Origin: Bordetella parapertussis
GTDB lineage: Bacteria; Pseudomonadota; Gammaproteobacteria; Burkholderiales; Burkholderiaceae_C
DNA: 16,338 nucleotides
NCBI GenBank assembly: GCA_945882755.1
Contig: CAMCWS010000045.1
Coordinates: 1 to 16,338 of the forward strand
Direction of reading: 5' to 3'
A model generated the notes under the pieces. That model was given only the letters and a program-made list of their open reading frames with translations. It was not told the DNA's origin and ran no database searches. Position numbers and translations under genes: made by a program. Position 1 is the stretch's first letter. Every line of letters starts with the position of its first letter. This document shows, piece after piece, positions 1-10,500 of the stretch.

Positions 1-857
1 TTCAAAGCAAAACGAAACTGCGCTTCGTTCAGCGTCAACCTTTCGATGGGCGTTGCTTGCGCTTGCGCCACACTGAGGCTGGCTGAGAGCGGCGCGGTCT
101 GCGCCTGCAACTGCGCCAGCAACTCAGGGGCGATGGTGAGCAAATCGCAGCCAGCCAGTGCTGTGATTTGCCCGATGTTGCGAAAGCTCGCCCCCATCAC
201 CTCGGTGGCAACACCATGCTGTTTGTAGTAGTTGTAAATCTGGCGAACGCTTTGCACGCCTGGGTCATTCGCTCCCGCACGCTCTGCCTCGTTCCACGCC
301 GCACCCGCCGCCTTTTTGTGCCAGTCGTAAATACGGCCAACAAAAGGTGAAATGAGCTTCACCCCAGCTTGGGCGCAAGCCACGGCCTGCGCAAACGCAA
401 ACAACAAAGTGAGGTTGGTGTGTATGCCTTCACGCTCAAGCACCTGAGCGGCTTGTATGCCCTCCCAGGTGGCCGCGATTTTGATGAGCACCCGCTTTTC
501 AGTGTCTATACCCTGCGCTTGGTAGAGCTGGGTGATGCGCCGCGCCCGTGCAAGGGTGGCATCGGTGTCAAAGCTCAAACGGGCATCGACTTCGGTGGAC
601 ACACGCCCAGGCAGCAAGGACAACAGTTCCACGCCAAAGCGCACCAGCAAACGGTCTATGGTTTCATCCAGCGCCGCCTTGGGATGCTGGGCCAAAGTCT
701 CGTCCAACAAGGAACGGTAGACCGGCATTTGCACCGCTTTGAGGATGAGCGAGGGGTTGGTGGTGGCGTCTGCGGGCTGAAATTGGGCGATTTGCTTGAA
801 GTCGCCGGTGTCTGCCACCACGGTGGTAAATTGCTTTAAAGCATCGAGTTGGTTCAT
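1..857 (-). CDS. tal: Transaldolase (class 1, TalB-like), C-terminus cut by window edge
   Basis: Cytosolic enzyme of the non-oxidative pentose phosphate pathway. It moves a dihydroxyacetone unit from sedoheptulose 7-phosphate to glyceraldehyde 3-phosphate through a Schiff base. Reading the minus strand from the ATG at 855-857 gives 285 codons with no stop before the window edge. The family is usually about 316 residues, so roughly the last 30 are missing here. The start [20 protein letters not shown] aligns with the N-terminus of E. coli TalB. Expected catalytic positions are present: Asp16 in VADTGDF, Glu89 in STEVDARLS, the Schiff-base Lys126 in [11 protein letters not shown] and Thr150 in NLTLLFAF, followed by the signature [18 protein letters not shown]-like -10 element (864-869, minus strand) lies just before the start codon and an AGAG may act as a weak ribosome site. 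It is divergent from the NDUFA9-like gene. Identity is very secure. Whether neighbouring sugar-phosphate genes follow lies outside the window. Confidence 0.96.
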   Translation of the reverse strand, partial: MNQLDALKQFTTVVADTGDFKQIAQFQPADATTNPSLILKAVQMPVYRSLLDETLAQHPKAALDETIDRLLVRFGVELLSLLPGRVSTEVDARLSFDTDATLARARRITQLYQAQGIDTEKRVLIKIAATWEGIQAAQVLEREGIHTNLTLLFAFAQAVACAQAGVKLISPFVGRIYDWHKKAAGAAWNEAERAGANDPGVQSVRQIYNYYKQHGVATEVMGASFRNIGQITALAGCDLLTIAPELLAQLQAQTAPLSASLSVAQAQATPIERLTLNEAQFRFAL

Positions 858-931
858 CGCGGCATTATCTCTTTCAAGCCTGTTGTGTCGTTGACTTCAC
901 CTCGAACAGCAATAACGCTACAGTCTGACTT
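858..931. promoter_or_regulatory. Divergent intergenic region, candidate promoters for tal and the NDUFA9-like gene
   Basis: These 74 bp separate two genes reading away from each other, so any dedicated promoters must lie here or inside the genes. On the minus strand GATAAT (869 to 864) resembles a sigma-70 -10 box, but it ends only 6 nt before the tal ATG and no good -35 box sits 17 bp upstream. If used, the tal message would be nearly leaderless. On the plus strand TTGACT (891-896) resembles a -35 box, but the sequence at the right spacing (around 913-918) is a poor -10 match. Neither gene has a strong Shine-Dalgarno sequence. Low confidence in any single element. Confidence 0.3.
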
Positions 932-1825
932 ATGAAAAATATTTTGGTCTTAGGTGGAAGCGGTTTTGTGGGTCGCCATGTATGCGAAGCTTTGAACCGC
1001 GCAGGCGTTCACACCACAGTGCCCACACGTCGCTTGCCAGCGCGTTCGGTGCAAATGCTGCCCATGGTGTCGGTGGTGCAAGCCGATGTACACGACCCCG
1101 CGCAATTGGCCGCCTTGCTGCCCGGGCATGATGCGGTGATTAACCTGATCGCCATCTTGCATGGCAGCGAAGCGCAATTTGACAAAGCCCATGTGCAACT
1201 GCCCACGCTGTTGGCCAAAGCGTGTTTGGCTGCCGGCGTCAAACGACTGGTGCATATCAGCGCTTTGGGTGCAGATGTGAATGCACCCTCCATGTACCAG
1301 CGCAGCAAAGCGCGTGGTGAACAGGTTTTGCAAGACCATGTGGCCCAAGGTCTGGCGCTGACGGTTTTGCGACCCAGCGTGATCTTTGGCGAAGACGACG
1401 CCTTCATCAATGTGTTTGCCAAGCTGCAAGCCTTGGCACCGGTGGTGCCGCTGGCCGGTGCGCACACCCGTTTTCAGCCGGTGTGGGTACACGATGTAGC
1501 GCAAGCGGTGGCATATGCGGTTCTGCACCCAGCCACAGCGGGTCACAGCTATGAACTGGCAGGACCTCAGGTCTTTACCTTGCAACAGTTGGTTGAACAC
1601 GCAGGCATATGGGCGCAGCACCCGCGCTGGGTCATTCCTTTGCCAAACGCGCTGGCCTATGTGCAAGCTTGGGTGATGGAGCACCTGCCAGGTCCCACTT
1701 TGATGAGCCGCGACAACGTGGCTTCTATGAAAGTCGATAACGTGGCCAGCGGCTCTGCTTTGGGTTTGAGCGCCTTGGGTGTTCACACACCAGCGAGCTT
1801 GGCCAGTGTGTTTACCTTGCCTTGA
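932..1825 (+). CDS. Complex I NDUFA9-subunit-family NAD(P)-binding protein (atypical SDR)
   Basis: A 297-residue atypical short-chain dehydrogenase/reductase of the group annotated in bacteria as complex I NDUFA9 subunit family. Seen directly: an N-terminal Rossmann fold starting MKNILVLGGSGFVGRHV with the dinucleotide-binding pattern Gly8-x2-Gly11-x2-Gly14, an acidic turn near residues 51-55 (ADVHD), the segment VKRLVHISALGA (about 103-114), a retained Tyr122-x3-Lys126 pair, and the family-typical LRPSVIFGEDDAFINVFAKL. The C-terminal part is the substrate domain. In mitochondria NDUFA9 is an accessory complex I subunit with a bound NADPH. The bacterial proteins have no firmly established role, so a structural, quinone-related or reductase function is all inference. 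Its TGA (1823-1825) falls inside the TTG-A just upstream of the CCA gene, so the two are probably cotranscribed. No clear Shine-Dalgarno precedes the ATG at 932, but the Rossmann motif leaves no doubt about the start. Confidence 0.88.
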   Translation: MKNILVLGGSGFVGRHVCEALNRAGVHTTVPTRRLPARSVQMLPMVSVVQADVHDPAQLAALLPGHDAVINLIAILHGSEAQFDKAHVQLPTLLAKACLAAGVKRLVHISALGADVNAPSMYQRSKARGEQVLQDHVAQGLALTVLRPSVIFGEDDAFINVFAKLQALAPVVPLAGAHTRFQPVWVHDVAQAVAYAVLHPATAGHSYELAGPQVFTLQQLVEHAGIWAQHPRWVIPLPNALAYVQAWVMEHLPGPTLMSRDNVASMKVDNVASGSALGLSALGVHTPASLASVFTLP

Positions 1826-1830
1826 AAACC

Positions 1831-3057
1831 ATGCAAACCTATCTTGTGGGTGGCGCGGTGCGAGACGCCTTGCTGGGCATACATGGCAGCGACCGCGACT
1901 GGGTGGTGGTAGGCAGCACCCCCGAAGACATGCTCGCCCAAGGTTTTGTTCCTGTGGGCAAAGACTTTCCGGTGTTTTTGCACCCCCAGAACAAAGACGA
2001 ATACGCACTGGCGCGAACAGAACGCAAAACTGCACCAGGCTACAAAGGCTTTGTGATCCATGCGGCACCTGAAGTCACGCTAGAGCAAGACTTGGCGCGG
2101 CGCGACCTCACCATCAACGCCATCGCCCAAGACGCACAAGGTCAGCTGACAGACCCCTATGGTGGCGAGCGTGATTTAAAACAAGGTGTGCTGCGCCATG
2201 TCAGCTTGGCCTTTCGTGAAGACCCTGTGCGCATCTTGCGTTTGGCCAGATTTGCGGCACGTTTTCCCCATTTTGTGGTTGCACCCGAAACCCAAGTTTT
2301 GATGGTGGAGATGGTGCAAGCCGGTGAGGTCAAGGCACTGGTGGCCGAACGTGTGTGGCAAGAATTGGCCAAAGGTTTGATGGGCCACCAACCCTCGCGC
2401 ATGTTGCAAGTGTTGCGCGAATGCGGCGCTTTAGCGGTTTTATTGCCTGAAGTGGCTCGCTTGTACGGTGTGCCGCAACCGGTGGAACACCACCCCGAGG
2501 TGGACACCGGTGTGCATCTTGAGATGGTGTTGGACCAATGCGCTCGCATGAACATGCCGCTGGAAGTGCGGTTTGCAGCTCTTTGCCACGATTTGGGCAA
2601 AGGCAACACCCACCCCAGCGCCTTGCCACGCCATATCGGGCATGAAGGGCGCAGCGTCAAACTGCTGCGCGGTATCAGCGAGCGTTTTCGGGTACCGCAA
2701 CACTGCAAAGAACTCGCCGAAGTGGTGGCGCGTGAACATGGCCATATCCATGGATGCCTAAAACTCAGTGCTGAATCGGTGTTGCGTTTGCTGGTGCGTT
2801 GCGATGCCCTGCGCCGCCCTGAGCGTTTCGCGCAAGTCTTGCAAGCCTGTGAATGCGATGCCCGAGGGCGACTGGGCTTGCAAGAACGCGCTTACCCGCA
2901 AGCCGCCCACCTGCGCGGTTTGCTCAAAGCTGCCTTGTCGGTGGACACCACCACGCTTTCTGATCAAGCCATGCAGCAAGGCTTAAAAGGCGCTCACATA
3001 GGCCAGCACATCGATGCTGCGCGGGTCTTTGCACTGAAGGCGGTGTTGACCGGCTGA
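1831..3057 (+). CDS. cca: Multifunctional CCA-adding tRNA nucleotidyltransferase with HD phosphohydrolase domain
   Basis: Adds or repairs the 3' CCA end of tRNAs in the cytosol without a nucleic-acid template. The 408-residue product matches the length of E. coli Cca (412). Class II nucleotidyltransferase head: MQTYLVGGAVRDALLG with Gly7-Gly8 and Arg11-Asp12, the metal-binding pair Asp21/Asp23 in GSDRDWVVVG, the RRDLTINAIA motif (90-99), and EDPVRILRLARFAARF (130-145) of the neck. The C-terminal HD domain is intact (HLEMVLDQ, then His253-Asp254 in LCHDLGKG), which in E. coli carries 2',3'-cyclic phosphodiesterase, 2'-nucleotidase and phosphatase activities. Start choice: an in-frame TTG at 1822 would add MKT and overlap the preceding stop, but the ATG at 1831 begins exactly where E. 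coli Cca does, so I prefer it. It lies 5 bp after the NDUFA9-like gene. The TGA at 3055-3057 directly abuts the stop codon of the convergent outer-membrane channel gene. Confidence 0.95.
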   Translation: MQTYLVGGAVRDALLGIHGSDRDWVVVGSTPEDMLAQGFVPVGKDFPVFLHPQNKDEYALARTERKTAPGYKGFVIHAAPEVTLEQDLARRDLTINAIAQDAQGQLTDPYGGERDLKQGVLRHVSLAFREDPVRILRLARFAARFPHFVVAPETQVLMVEMVQAGEVKALVAERVWQELAKGLMGHQPSRMLQVLRECGALAVLLPEVARLYGVPQPVEHHPEVDTGVHLEMVLDQCARMNMPLEVRFAALCHDLGKGNTHPSALPRHIGHEGRSVKLLRGISERFRVPQHCKELAEVVAREHGHIHGCLKLSAESVLRLLVRCDALRRPERFAQVLQACECDARGRLGLQERAYPQAAHLRGLLKAALSVDTTTLSDQAMQQGLKGAHIGQHIDAARVFALKAVLTG

Positions 3058-4470
3058 TTATTTCGCTGCCGTGTCAGCGTCCCAGCGTCCCGCCAAATTC
3101 TTCAGCAACTGCGTCACCGCCAAAGCGCGGCGGCTTTGTACATCCAGCAAATTGCGCTGTGCGGCAAGCGCACTGGCTTGGGCAGTGACCACATTCAAGT
3201 AACTGACGGTGCCTGCTGCGTACTGCGCTTCGGTGATGCGCAAATTGCGCTCTGCAGCTTGCAATGCCTGTGCCTGCGCTGCCTCTTGCGCCTGCAATTG
3301 ATGGGTGGCCACCAAGTTGTCTTCCACCTCTTGCAAGATGGTCAGCACGGTTTGCTGGTAGTTGAGCAGCGCCACTTCCAAGGCGGCGCGGGCATCATCC
3401 TTGGCGGCTTGGCGCTGTCCGCCATCAAACAAAGACAAAGCCAAGGATGGCCCCAAGGACCACAGACGCGACGATGCGTTGAACAGGCTGGCCAGTTCTG
3501 TGCTTTTGTAGCCCGTGCTGGCGGCAAAACTGAAGGTGGGAAAGAAAGCGGTCTGCGCCACCCCCAATTGCGCTTGGGCGGCCATGACCCGCATTTCGGC
3601 GGCACGAACATCAGGGCGACGTTGTAACAAAGATGCGGGCAACAGCGTGGGCAAGGCGGGCAGTGCAGGCAAGGCTTGCGAAGCGGCCAGCTGCAAAGCC
3701 GATGGCGCTTGGCCCAGCAAAACCGCCAAGCTGTGGGTCAGTTGTTGGCGCGTTGTTTCGACATCGATGCGTTGCGCCACCGTACTTTGCCATTGCGACT
3801 CGGCCTGCGCCACATCTGCGGCAGACACCACACCCGCCTCGTAGCGGTAGCGCGTCAAGGTCAAGGCCCGCTCGTAAGCCGCTTGCGCTTTTTCTACCAC
3901 TGCAAACTGCCGCTCGGCGGTGCGCAAGGCGATATAGGTTTGCACCAGGGTCGCTTGGGCCGACAAGCGAGCCAGCGCCAAATCTTCTTGGCTGGCCAAT
4001 GCGTTGGCCTGCGCTGCTTGGGTTTGCAAGTCGATGCGACCCCACACATCGAGTTCCCACGTCAAGGGCAAGCTGAGGTTTGCGCTGTTGGATGCGGCGC
4101 CTCCTGCACTGCTGACTGAACGTGCTGCCCCAGCGCTTACCGACACACTGGGCCACAAACTGGCTTGGGCCGCAGCCACACTGGCTTGGGCTTGGCGCAC
4201 CTTGGCCGATAACAGTTGCAAATTCAGATTGCCGGATTCAAGTTGCGCTTGCAAACCGTTGAGCACAGGGTCTTGAAACAAGGTCCACCAAGCACGGTCC
4301 ACCGCATCACCCGCCGCCGCAAGTGATTGCACAGCGCCAAAAGCTTCGGGTGTGCGAGCCGTGGGTTTAACAACCGCAGGTTTTTTGAACCAGCTGGCAC
4401 AGCCTGCTAGCAACACGCACAGCGCGATCACTGAAAGCGCATTTGCCTGCCCTGACCGCTGCCTGTTCAT
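3058..4470 (-). CDS. Outer-membrane efflux channel lipoprotein, NodT/TolC family
   Basis: The outer-membrane exit duct of the tripartite pump encoded just upstream. The 470-residue product begins [20 protein letters not shown] and then has a lipobox, Leu21-Ala-Gly-Cys24, so it should be lipidated at Cys24. The following Ala-Ser, with no Asp at +2, fits sorting to the outer membrane. The mature part shows two outer-membrane-efflux repeats rich in Ala/Gln/Leu heptads forming the periplasmic alpha-barrel (for example SAKVRQAQASVAAAQASLWP and VRAAEMRVMAAQAQLGVAQT), plus LPLTWELDVWGRID and LALSLFDGGQRQ, typical of NodT-type channels. The frame is open further upstream to 4536, but the ATG at 4468-4470 is preferred: it puts the signal peptide at the N-terminus, overlaps the mdtC stop as ATGA, and has AAGGGG 5 nt upstream. 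The TAA at 3058-3060 touches the end of the convergent cca gene. The family is certain; the substrate is not known. Confidence 0.92.
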   Translation of the reverse strand: MNRQRSGQANALSVIALCVLLAGCASWFKKPAVVKPTARTPEAFGAVQSLAAAGDAVDRAWWTLFQDPVLNGLQAQLESGNLNLQLLSAKVRQAQASVAAAQASLWPSVSVSAGAARSVSSAGGAASNSANLSLPLTWELDVWGRIDLQTQAAQANALASQEDLALARLSAQATLVQTYIALRTAERQFAVVEKAQAAYERALTLTRYRYEAGVVSAADVAQAESQWQSTVAQRIDVETTRQQLTHSLAVLLGQAPSALQLAASQALPALPALPTLLPASLLQRRPDVRAAEMRVMAAQAQLGVAQTAFFPTFSFAASTGYKSTELASLFNASSRLWSLGPSLALSLFDGGQRQAAKDDARAALEVALLNYQQTVLTILQEVEDNLVATHQLQAQEAAQAQALQAAERNLRITEAQYAAGTVSYLNVVTAQASALAAQRNLLDVQSRRALAVTQLLKNLAGRWDADTAAK

Positions 4471-7400
4471 GCCATCCCCTTGCCTGAAACCACAGAACTT
4501 AGCACGCTCGGTGGTGCGCCACGCCAAGCCAGCCAACGGCCTCGCAAGGCTTCCAACCCCACAAACACAATCGGTGTTGTGAACAAGGTCAAGAGCTGGC
4601 TCAGCACCAAACCACCCAGCACCGCCAGCCCCAAGGGTTGGCGTAACTCCGCACCCACGCCATAGGCCAAGGCCAAGGGAATCGCACCCAACATCGCGGC
4701 GGCTGTGGTCATTAGGATGGGGCGCAAGCGCTGCTGCGCGGAAAGGTAAATCGCTTGGGCAGGGCTGCGTCCCAGGCGCTGCTTTTGCAAAGCAAAATCA
4801 ATCATCAAGATGGCATTTTTTTTCACGATGCCAATCAGCAAGATCACGCCAATCATGGCGATGATGCTGAACTCGGTACCCATGGCCATCAAGGTCAGCA
4901 AGGCGCCCAGCCCAGCCGAAGGCAAGGTGGACAGTATGGTGAGCGGGTGCAACAGGTTTTCATACAGTACACCTAAGACCAGGTACAGCGTCAGCAAGGC
5001 AGACAGTATCAACAGAGGCTGGGTTTCCAAGGAGCGCTGAAACGCGTTGGCGGTACCTGCAAAACTGGCTCGCACCGACACCGGTAAATTGAGCTCAGCC
5101 ACCGTGGCGTCGATGGCCTGTGTGGCTTGCGACAACGACACACCTGTGGCCAAGCTGAAGCTGAAAGTGTCTGATGGCACACCGCCTTCATGTGACACCG
5201 ACAACGCCGTATTGGTGAGTTCTATTCGCGCAAAACTGCTGAAAGGCACAGCTTGGCCACGGTCATTGATGAACTGCATACGCTTTAGCGCCTCGGCGTT
5301 TTGCAAATATGGCGCAGCGAGCTCCATCACCACACGGTATTGGTTCAACGGGTTGTAAATCACCCCAATTTGTCGTTGGCTGAAACCGTTGCTGAGCACC
5401 GTGTCAATGGCTCGCACCGACAAGCCCAGACGAGCAGCCGCATCGCGGTCAATCACCACCGAGGTTTGCAAGCCACGCTCTTCAAAGTCACTGCTGACGT
5501 CTTCCAATTCTTTGAGTTTGGCCAAGGCTCGGCGTAATTTGGGCTCCCACTCACGCAGCTGCGCCAAGTCATCGGCTTTGATGCTGAACTCATATTCCGA
5601 GTTGGAAGGACGTCCACCCACGCGTATGTCTTGCACCGGCGTCAAAAACAACCGCGCACCCGCCTCCTTGGACAGTTGCTTGCGTAAGCGTGCCACCACC
5701 TGCTCGGCACTGGCGTCACGCTGATCGCGTGGCTTGAGAGTGATGAACATGCGGGCCGCATTGCGTTGCCCCTCGCCGGTGAAACCTGTCACCGTTTCAA
5801 CCGCAGGGTCGGCCTGCACAATGGCCAACATGGTGTGCAAGCGCTGCTGCATCGCCTGAAACGAGGAACTTTGGTCGGCACGAATAAAGCCATTGATGCG
5901 GCCGGTGTCTTGTTGTGGAAAAAAGCCTTTGGGGATGGCACGGTACAGGGTGACATTCAGGGCGATGGCGGCAACCAACACCAACCACATCCACCACGGG
6001 TGACGCAAAGCCCAAGTCAAGGCCTGTTTGTAAATACGTAACCATTGGCTGCGCCGTGTACGAAGCGGTGGCCTGACTTGCTGCGGCAACAAAGCGGCAC
6101 ACAACATGGGTGTGGTGGTCAAGGACACCAACATCGACACCAAGATGGCGGCGGTCATCACCACCGCAAATTCACGAAACAATCTACCCAACATGCCGCC
6201 CATGAACAAAATGGGGACGAAAACCGCCACCAAAGAAATGCTGATGGCGACCACGGTAAACCCAATGTCGCGTGAACCCTGCAAACACGCTTGCAGCAAA
6301 GGCACACCCCGCTCGCGTTGTCGGGTGATGTTTTCCAGCACCACGATCGCGTCATCCACCACAAAGCCGGTGGCGATGGTCAAAGCCATGAGGGTGAGGT
6401 TGTTCAAACTCAAACCCATGAGGTACATCACCACACAAGTTCCGGCTAAGGACAAAGGCAGGGCGACAGCAGGAATGAGCGCAGTTTGCCAACGCTTTAA
6501 AAACAAACCCACCACCAAAATCACCAGCGCAATTGACAACACCAAGGACTTTTGTATCTCCAGCAACGACGCCCGTACGGTGGGTGAGCGGTCCAACACC
6601 ACCGCCATCTTTACTGCCGCTGGCAAACCTGCCTCCAACGTGGGCAAGATCTGGCGCACCCTGTCAACTGTCTCGATCACATTGCCGCCAGGTTGCAAGT
6701 TCAGCACCAACAGCACAGCGGGTTGACCTTGGGATACACCGTCGGTACGCACATCCTGCACCGAGTCCTGTACCTGCGCCACGTCTTGTAATCGCAAAGC
6801 CTGACCGTTGACATAGCGCAATATCAGAGGTGCGTAGTCTTGCGCAGTGCGGGCTTGGTCATTGGCCTCGATTTGCCAGGCTTGGCTCTCGTCCTCCACC
6901 AGGCCTTTAGGACGGTGTGCGTTGTTGGCCACCACCGCTTGACGCACCATCTCCAGCGAAATACCTGCAGCGCTGAGTTTGTTGGGGTCCAGGGCAATAC
7001 GAACCGCAGGCAAAGCACCGCCGCCCAAGGTGACCTGCCCGACGCCATCGACTTGCGCCAACCGCTGGGCCAAAGTGGTCGAAGCCATGTCATACATCTG
7101 GCCGCGTGTGTAAGTGTCTGAGGTCAAGGTCAACACCAACATCGGGCTGTCTGCAGGGTTGACCTTTCTGTAGGTAGGCCGACTCGGCATGCCGGTTGGC
7201 AACAAAGGCTGGGCTGTGTTGATGGCCGCTTGCACCTCCCGAGCAGCGCCATTGATATCGCGGTCGAGTTCAAACTGCAAGGTCACGCGGGTGCTGCCCT
7301 GTGAAGAACTGGACGTCATTTCGGTCACGCCTGCGATATTGCCCAAGACCCGCTCCAGTGGCGTGGCCACGGTGCCAGCCATGGTCTCGGGACTGGCACC

Positions 7401-7556
7401 AGGCAAATTGGCTTGCACCGAGATGGTGGGGAAATCCACCTGCGGCAGGGGCGCTACCGGCAGTTGCACATAGGCCAAGGCACCCGCCAAGGCCAGACCA
7501 ATGCTCAGCAAGGTGGTGGCCACAGGTCTGGCGATAAAGGGGGCAGACATGTTCAT
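4467..7556 (-). CDS. mdtC: RND multidrug efflux permease subunit, MdtC-like
   Basis: Second inner-membrane RND subunit of the pump, a proton-driven drug exporter. The 1029-residue product has the full RND plan: TM1 near residues 10-30 after [20 protein letters not shown], two large periplasmic loops, and twelve membrane segments. The N-terminus ([63 protein letters not shown]) follows E. coli MdtC more closely than MdtB. The proton-relay acids Asp401-Asp402 are in [13 protein letters not shown] of TM4, and the matching lysine is Lys913 in [14 protein letters not shown] of TM10. The frame is open to 7583, but the ATG at 7554-7556, overlapping the mdtB stop as ATGA, begins at the family N-terminus. 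No Shine-Dalgarno is obvious there, which suggests translational coupling to mdtB. In E. coli MdtB and MdtC form a heterotrimer in which both are needed. The same is inferred here. Confidence 0.93.
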   Translation of the reverse strand: MNMSAPFIARPVATTLLSIGLALAGALAYVQLPVAPLPQVDFPTISVQANLPGASPETMAGTVATPLERVLGNIAGVTEMTSSSSQGSTRVTLQFELDRDINGAAREVQAAINTAQPLLPTGMPSRPTYRKVNPADSPMLVLTLTSDTYTRGQMYDMASTTLAQRLAQVDGVGQVTLGGGALPAVRIALDPNKLSAAGISLEMVRQAVVANNAHRPKGLVEDESQAWQIEANDQARTAQDYAPLILRYVNGQALRLQDVAQVQDSVQDVRTDGVSQGQPAVLLVLNLQPGGNVIETVDRVRQILPTLEAGLPAAVKMAVVLDRSPTVRASLLEIQKSLVLSIALVILVVGLFLKRWQTALIPAVALPLSLAGTCVVMYLMGLSLNNLTLMALTIATGFVVDDAIVVLENITRQRERGVPLLQACLQGSRDIGFTVVAISISLVAVFVPILFMGGMLGRLFREFAVVMTAAILVSMLVSLTTTPMLCAALLPQQVRPPLRTRRSQWLRIYKQALTWALRHPWWMWLVLVAAIALNVTLYRAIPKGFFPQQDTGRINGFIRADQSSSFQAMQQRLHTMLAIVQADPAVETVTGFTGEGQRNAARMFITLKPRDQRDASAEQVVARLRKQLSKEAGARLFLTPVQDIRVGGRPSNSEYEFSIKADDLAQLREWEPKLRRALAKLKELEDVSSDFEERGLQTSVVIDRDAAARLGLSVRAIDTVLSNGFSQRQIGVIYNPLNQYRVVMELAAPYLQNAEALKRMQFINDRGQAVPFSSFARIELTNTALSVSHEGGVPSDTFSFSLATGVSLSQATQAIDATVAELNLPVSVRASFAGTANAFQRSLETQPLLILSALLTLYLVLGVLYENLLHPLTILSTLPSAGLGALLTLMAMGTEFSIIAMIGVILLIGIVKKNAILMIDFALQKQRLGRSPAQAIYLSAQQRLRPILMTTAAAMLGAIPLALAYGVGAELRQPLGLAVLGGLVLSQLLTLFTTPIVFVGLEALRGRWLAWRGAPPSVLSSVVSGKGMA
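4476..4481 (-). promoter_or_regulatory. Ribosome binding site of the outer-membrane channel gene
   Basis: On the minus strand AAGGGG lies 5 nt before the ATG at 4470, inside the last codons of mdtC. It supports choosing 4470 rather than the open upstream frame as the start. It is the clearest Shine-Dalgarno of the pump operon, so the channel can probably be re-initiated efficiently after mdtC translation ends at the ATGA overlap. Confidence 0.6.
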
Positions 7557-10500
7557 GCTGCAAAAGCGCGACGCTGCGCCCAAGCGTCAAGCTGCAAGTA
7601 AATCACGGGTGTGGTGAACAAGGTCAACCACTGACTCAAAATCAAGCCGCCCACCAAAGTCACACCCAGCGGATGGCGCAACTCGCTGCCCATGCCGCTG
7701 CCCAGCATCAGCGGCAAGGCACCCAGCAAGGCACACAAGGTGGTCATCAAAATCGGACGAAAGCGCAGCAAACAGGCTTGGGTGATGGCTTGGCGCGGCA
7801 GCATGCCTTGGCGACGCTGCGCATCCAGCGCAAAGTCAATCATCATGATGGCGTTTTTCTTGACAATGCCAATCAACAAGACAATGCCGATGACAGCGAT
7901 CAAGCCCAACTCGATACGCGCCACCAACAAAGCCAGCAAGGCGCCCAAGGCCGCAGAAGGCAGCGTCGACAAAATCGTGATGGGGTGGACATAGCTCTCA
8001 TACAGCACACCCAATACGATGTACATGGTGACCACCGCAGCCAGCACCAACCACAGGCTGTTGAGCAAAGAGGCTTTGAAGGCCAAAGCCGCACCCTCAA
8101 AACGCGTCTCCACAGAAGGCGGCACATCTTCTTCGGCTCGCATGGCTTGCCAATGCCCCTCAACGGCTTGCACCGCCTCACCCAGTGAAGCATTTGCGGC
8201 TGGCTTGAACGACAAAGTGACAGCAGGAAACTGCGCCACATGCAAGATGCTGAGCAATGCTGAGCGTTCTTCCACCTTGGCCACACTGCTCAAAGGCACT
8301 TGCGAACCATTGACTGAGGGCACCAGCAGTAACGACAAAGCAGCAGGCCCTAGACGGTCTTGGTCTTGCACCTCCAACACCACACGGTACTGGTTGCTTT
8401 GGGTGAAGATGGTTGAGACCAAGCGTTGACCAAAGGCGTTGTAGAGCGCATTGTCGATGGCCAAGACGGTCACGCCCAAACGGGCTGCGCCCTCGCGGTC
8501 AATGCGCACATAGGCCTGCAAGCCTTGGTCTTGGTAGTCGCTGGCCACATCTGCCAGTGCGGGGTCTAGGCGCAAACGCTCTTGCAGGCGCTTGGACCAA
8601 TACCCCAGAGCCTCGCCATCGGGGCCGCTGAGCAAAAAACGAAACGGGTTGCGGGTCACGCGGTCTTCCAAACTCAAATCTTGCAGGGGTTGCATATACA
8701 CCTGCAAGCCTGAAACTTGTCGGGAAAGCAAGGCAAGACGCTCTAAGGTGGCTGTTAACCCTTCGGGACGCTGCGCCTTGGGCACCAAATTCAAGGTCAT
8801 GCGACCCGCATTCAAACTGGCATTGGGGCCATCCACACCAATGAAGGAGGTCAGGCTTTGCACCGCAGGGTCTTGCAGCAGCAAGCGCCCCAAAGCCTGT
8901 TGACGCTCTGACATGGCCTCAAACGAGGTCGACTGCGTGGCCTCGGTGATGACTTGCACCGCACCCGTGTCTTGCAAAGGGAAAAACCCCTTGGGGCTAA
9001 TCAGGTAAGCGGCCACGGTCAACACCACCGTCAAACCAAATGAGGCCAGCGTGGCAACAGGACGGTCCAGCACCCAATTCAATCCACGGCCATAAACGGC
9101 AATCAAGTGCTTTAACCAAGCACCTGAGTCCAAGGTGTCGTGGTCGCTCTTTTGTGCCCGCAGCACATGGGCGCACAGCATGGGGGTGAGGGTCAATGAG
9201 ACAAAAGCTGAAATCAAAATCGCCACAGCCAAGGTGATGGCAAATTCATGGAACAAACGCCCCACCACATCGCCCATGAACAACAAGGGAATCAACACCG
9301 CAATCAGCGAGAAAGTCAGCGACACGATGGTGAAGCCAATTTGCTGTGCGCCCTCGATAGCAGCTTGGACCGGTGTTCGCGGCTGCTCTGGGTCTTGCAA
9401 ATAACGGGCAATGTTTTCGATCATGACGATGGCGTCATCCACCACAAAACCTGTGGCTACCGTGAGCGCCATCAAGGTGAGGTTGTTGACCGAAAAACCG
9501 GCCAAGTACATGACCGCAAAAGTACCCACCAAGGACAAAGGCACCACCACCGCAGGAATCAAGGTGGCGGACGCACTGCGCAGAAATACAAAAATCACCA
9601 TGACCACCAAGGCCATCGACAACAGCAACTCGAATTGCACATCCCGCACCGAGGCGCGGATGGTGGTGGTGCGGTCGGTCATCACCTGCACATCCAAACT
9701 GGCTGGCAAAGTTGCGCGTAAAGCGGGAAGCAAGGCCTGCACCCGTTGCACGGTGTCGATCACATTCGCACCCGGCTGCCGCTGAATATTCAAGACAATG
9801 GCAGGCTGCGTATTGGCCCAAGCAGACAAACGGCTGTTCTCAGGCGCATCCTTGATGGTGGCCACATCTCTCAGGCGCAAAGGGTTGCCGTTTTTATAGG
9901 CCAACACCAAATTGGCATAGTCCTGCGCCGATTGCATTTGGTCGTTGGCATCCAAGCTAGAGGCACGGGCAGGGCCATCCAAACTGCCCTTGGCCATGCT
10001 CACATTGGCTTGGTTGATGGCAGTGCGGACGTCTTCTAGCGAAAAACCCGCAGCGCTCAAAGCTTGGCTGTTGACCTGTATCCGCACCGAGGGGCGTTGG
10101 GCACCTGCGATGCTGACCAAGCCCACGCCAGCCACTTGCGACAAGCGCATGGCCAAACGGTTTTCCACCATGTCATGCACCCGCGTGATGGGCAGCGAGG
10201 GCGAGCTGATGGCCAGGGTCAACACCGGTGCATCCGCTGGGTTGACCTTGCTGTAGGCCGGTGGCATGGGCAAGTCTGCGGGCAGCACACCGGTGGCTGC
10301 ATTGATGGCGGCCTGCACCTGTTGCTCGGCCACATCCAAAGGCAACTTCAGCGAGAAACGCAAAGTGATGACGGACGCACCGCCCGAGCTGACCGAGGTC
10401 ATTTGGTCCAAGCCCGGCATTTGCCCCAACTGCCGCTCTAGTGGTGCGGTGACGGTTGCGGTCATCACCTCGGGGCTCGCACCGGGGTACAGGGTGTTCA

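Noticed and set aside
950..2068. A 372-codon open frame on the minus strand across the NDUFA9-like and cca genes
   Set aside because: It is rich in His, Gln, Arg and Cys, has no recognisable motif, and lies entirely antisense to two well-supported genes. Long antisense frames are common in this kind of codon usage.
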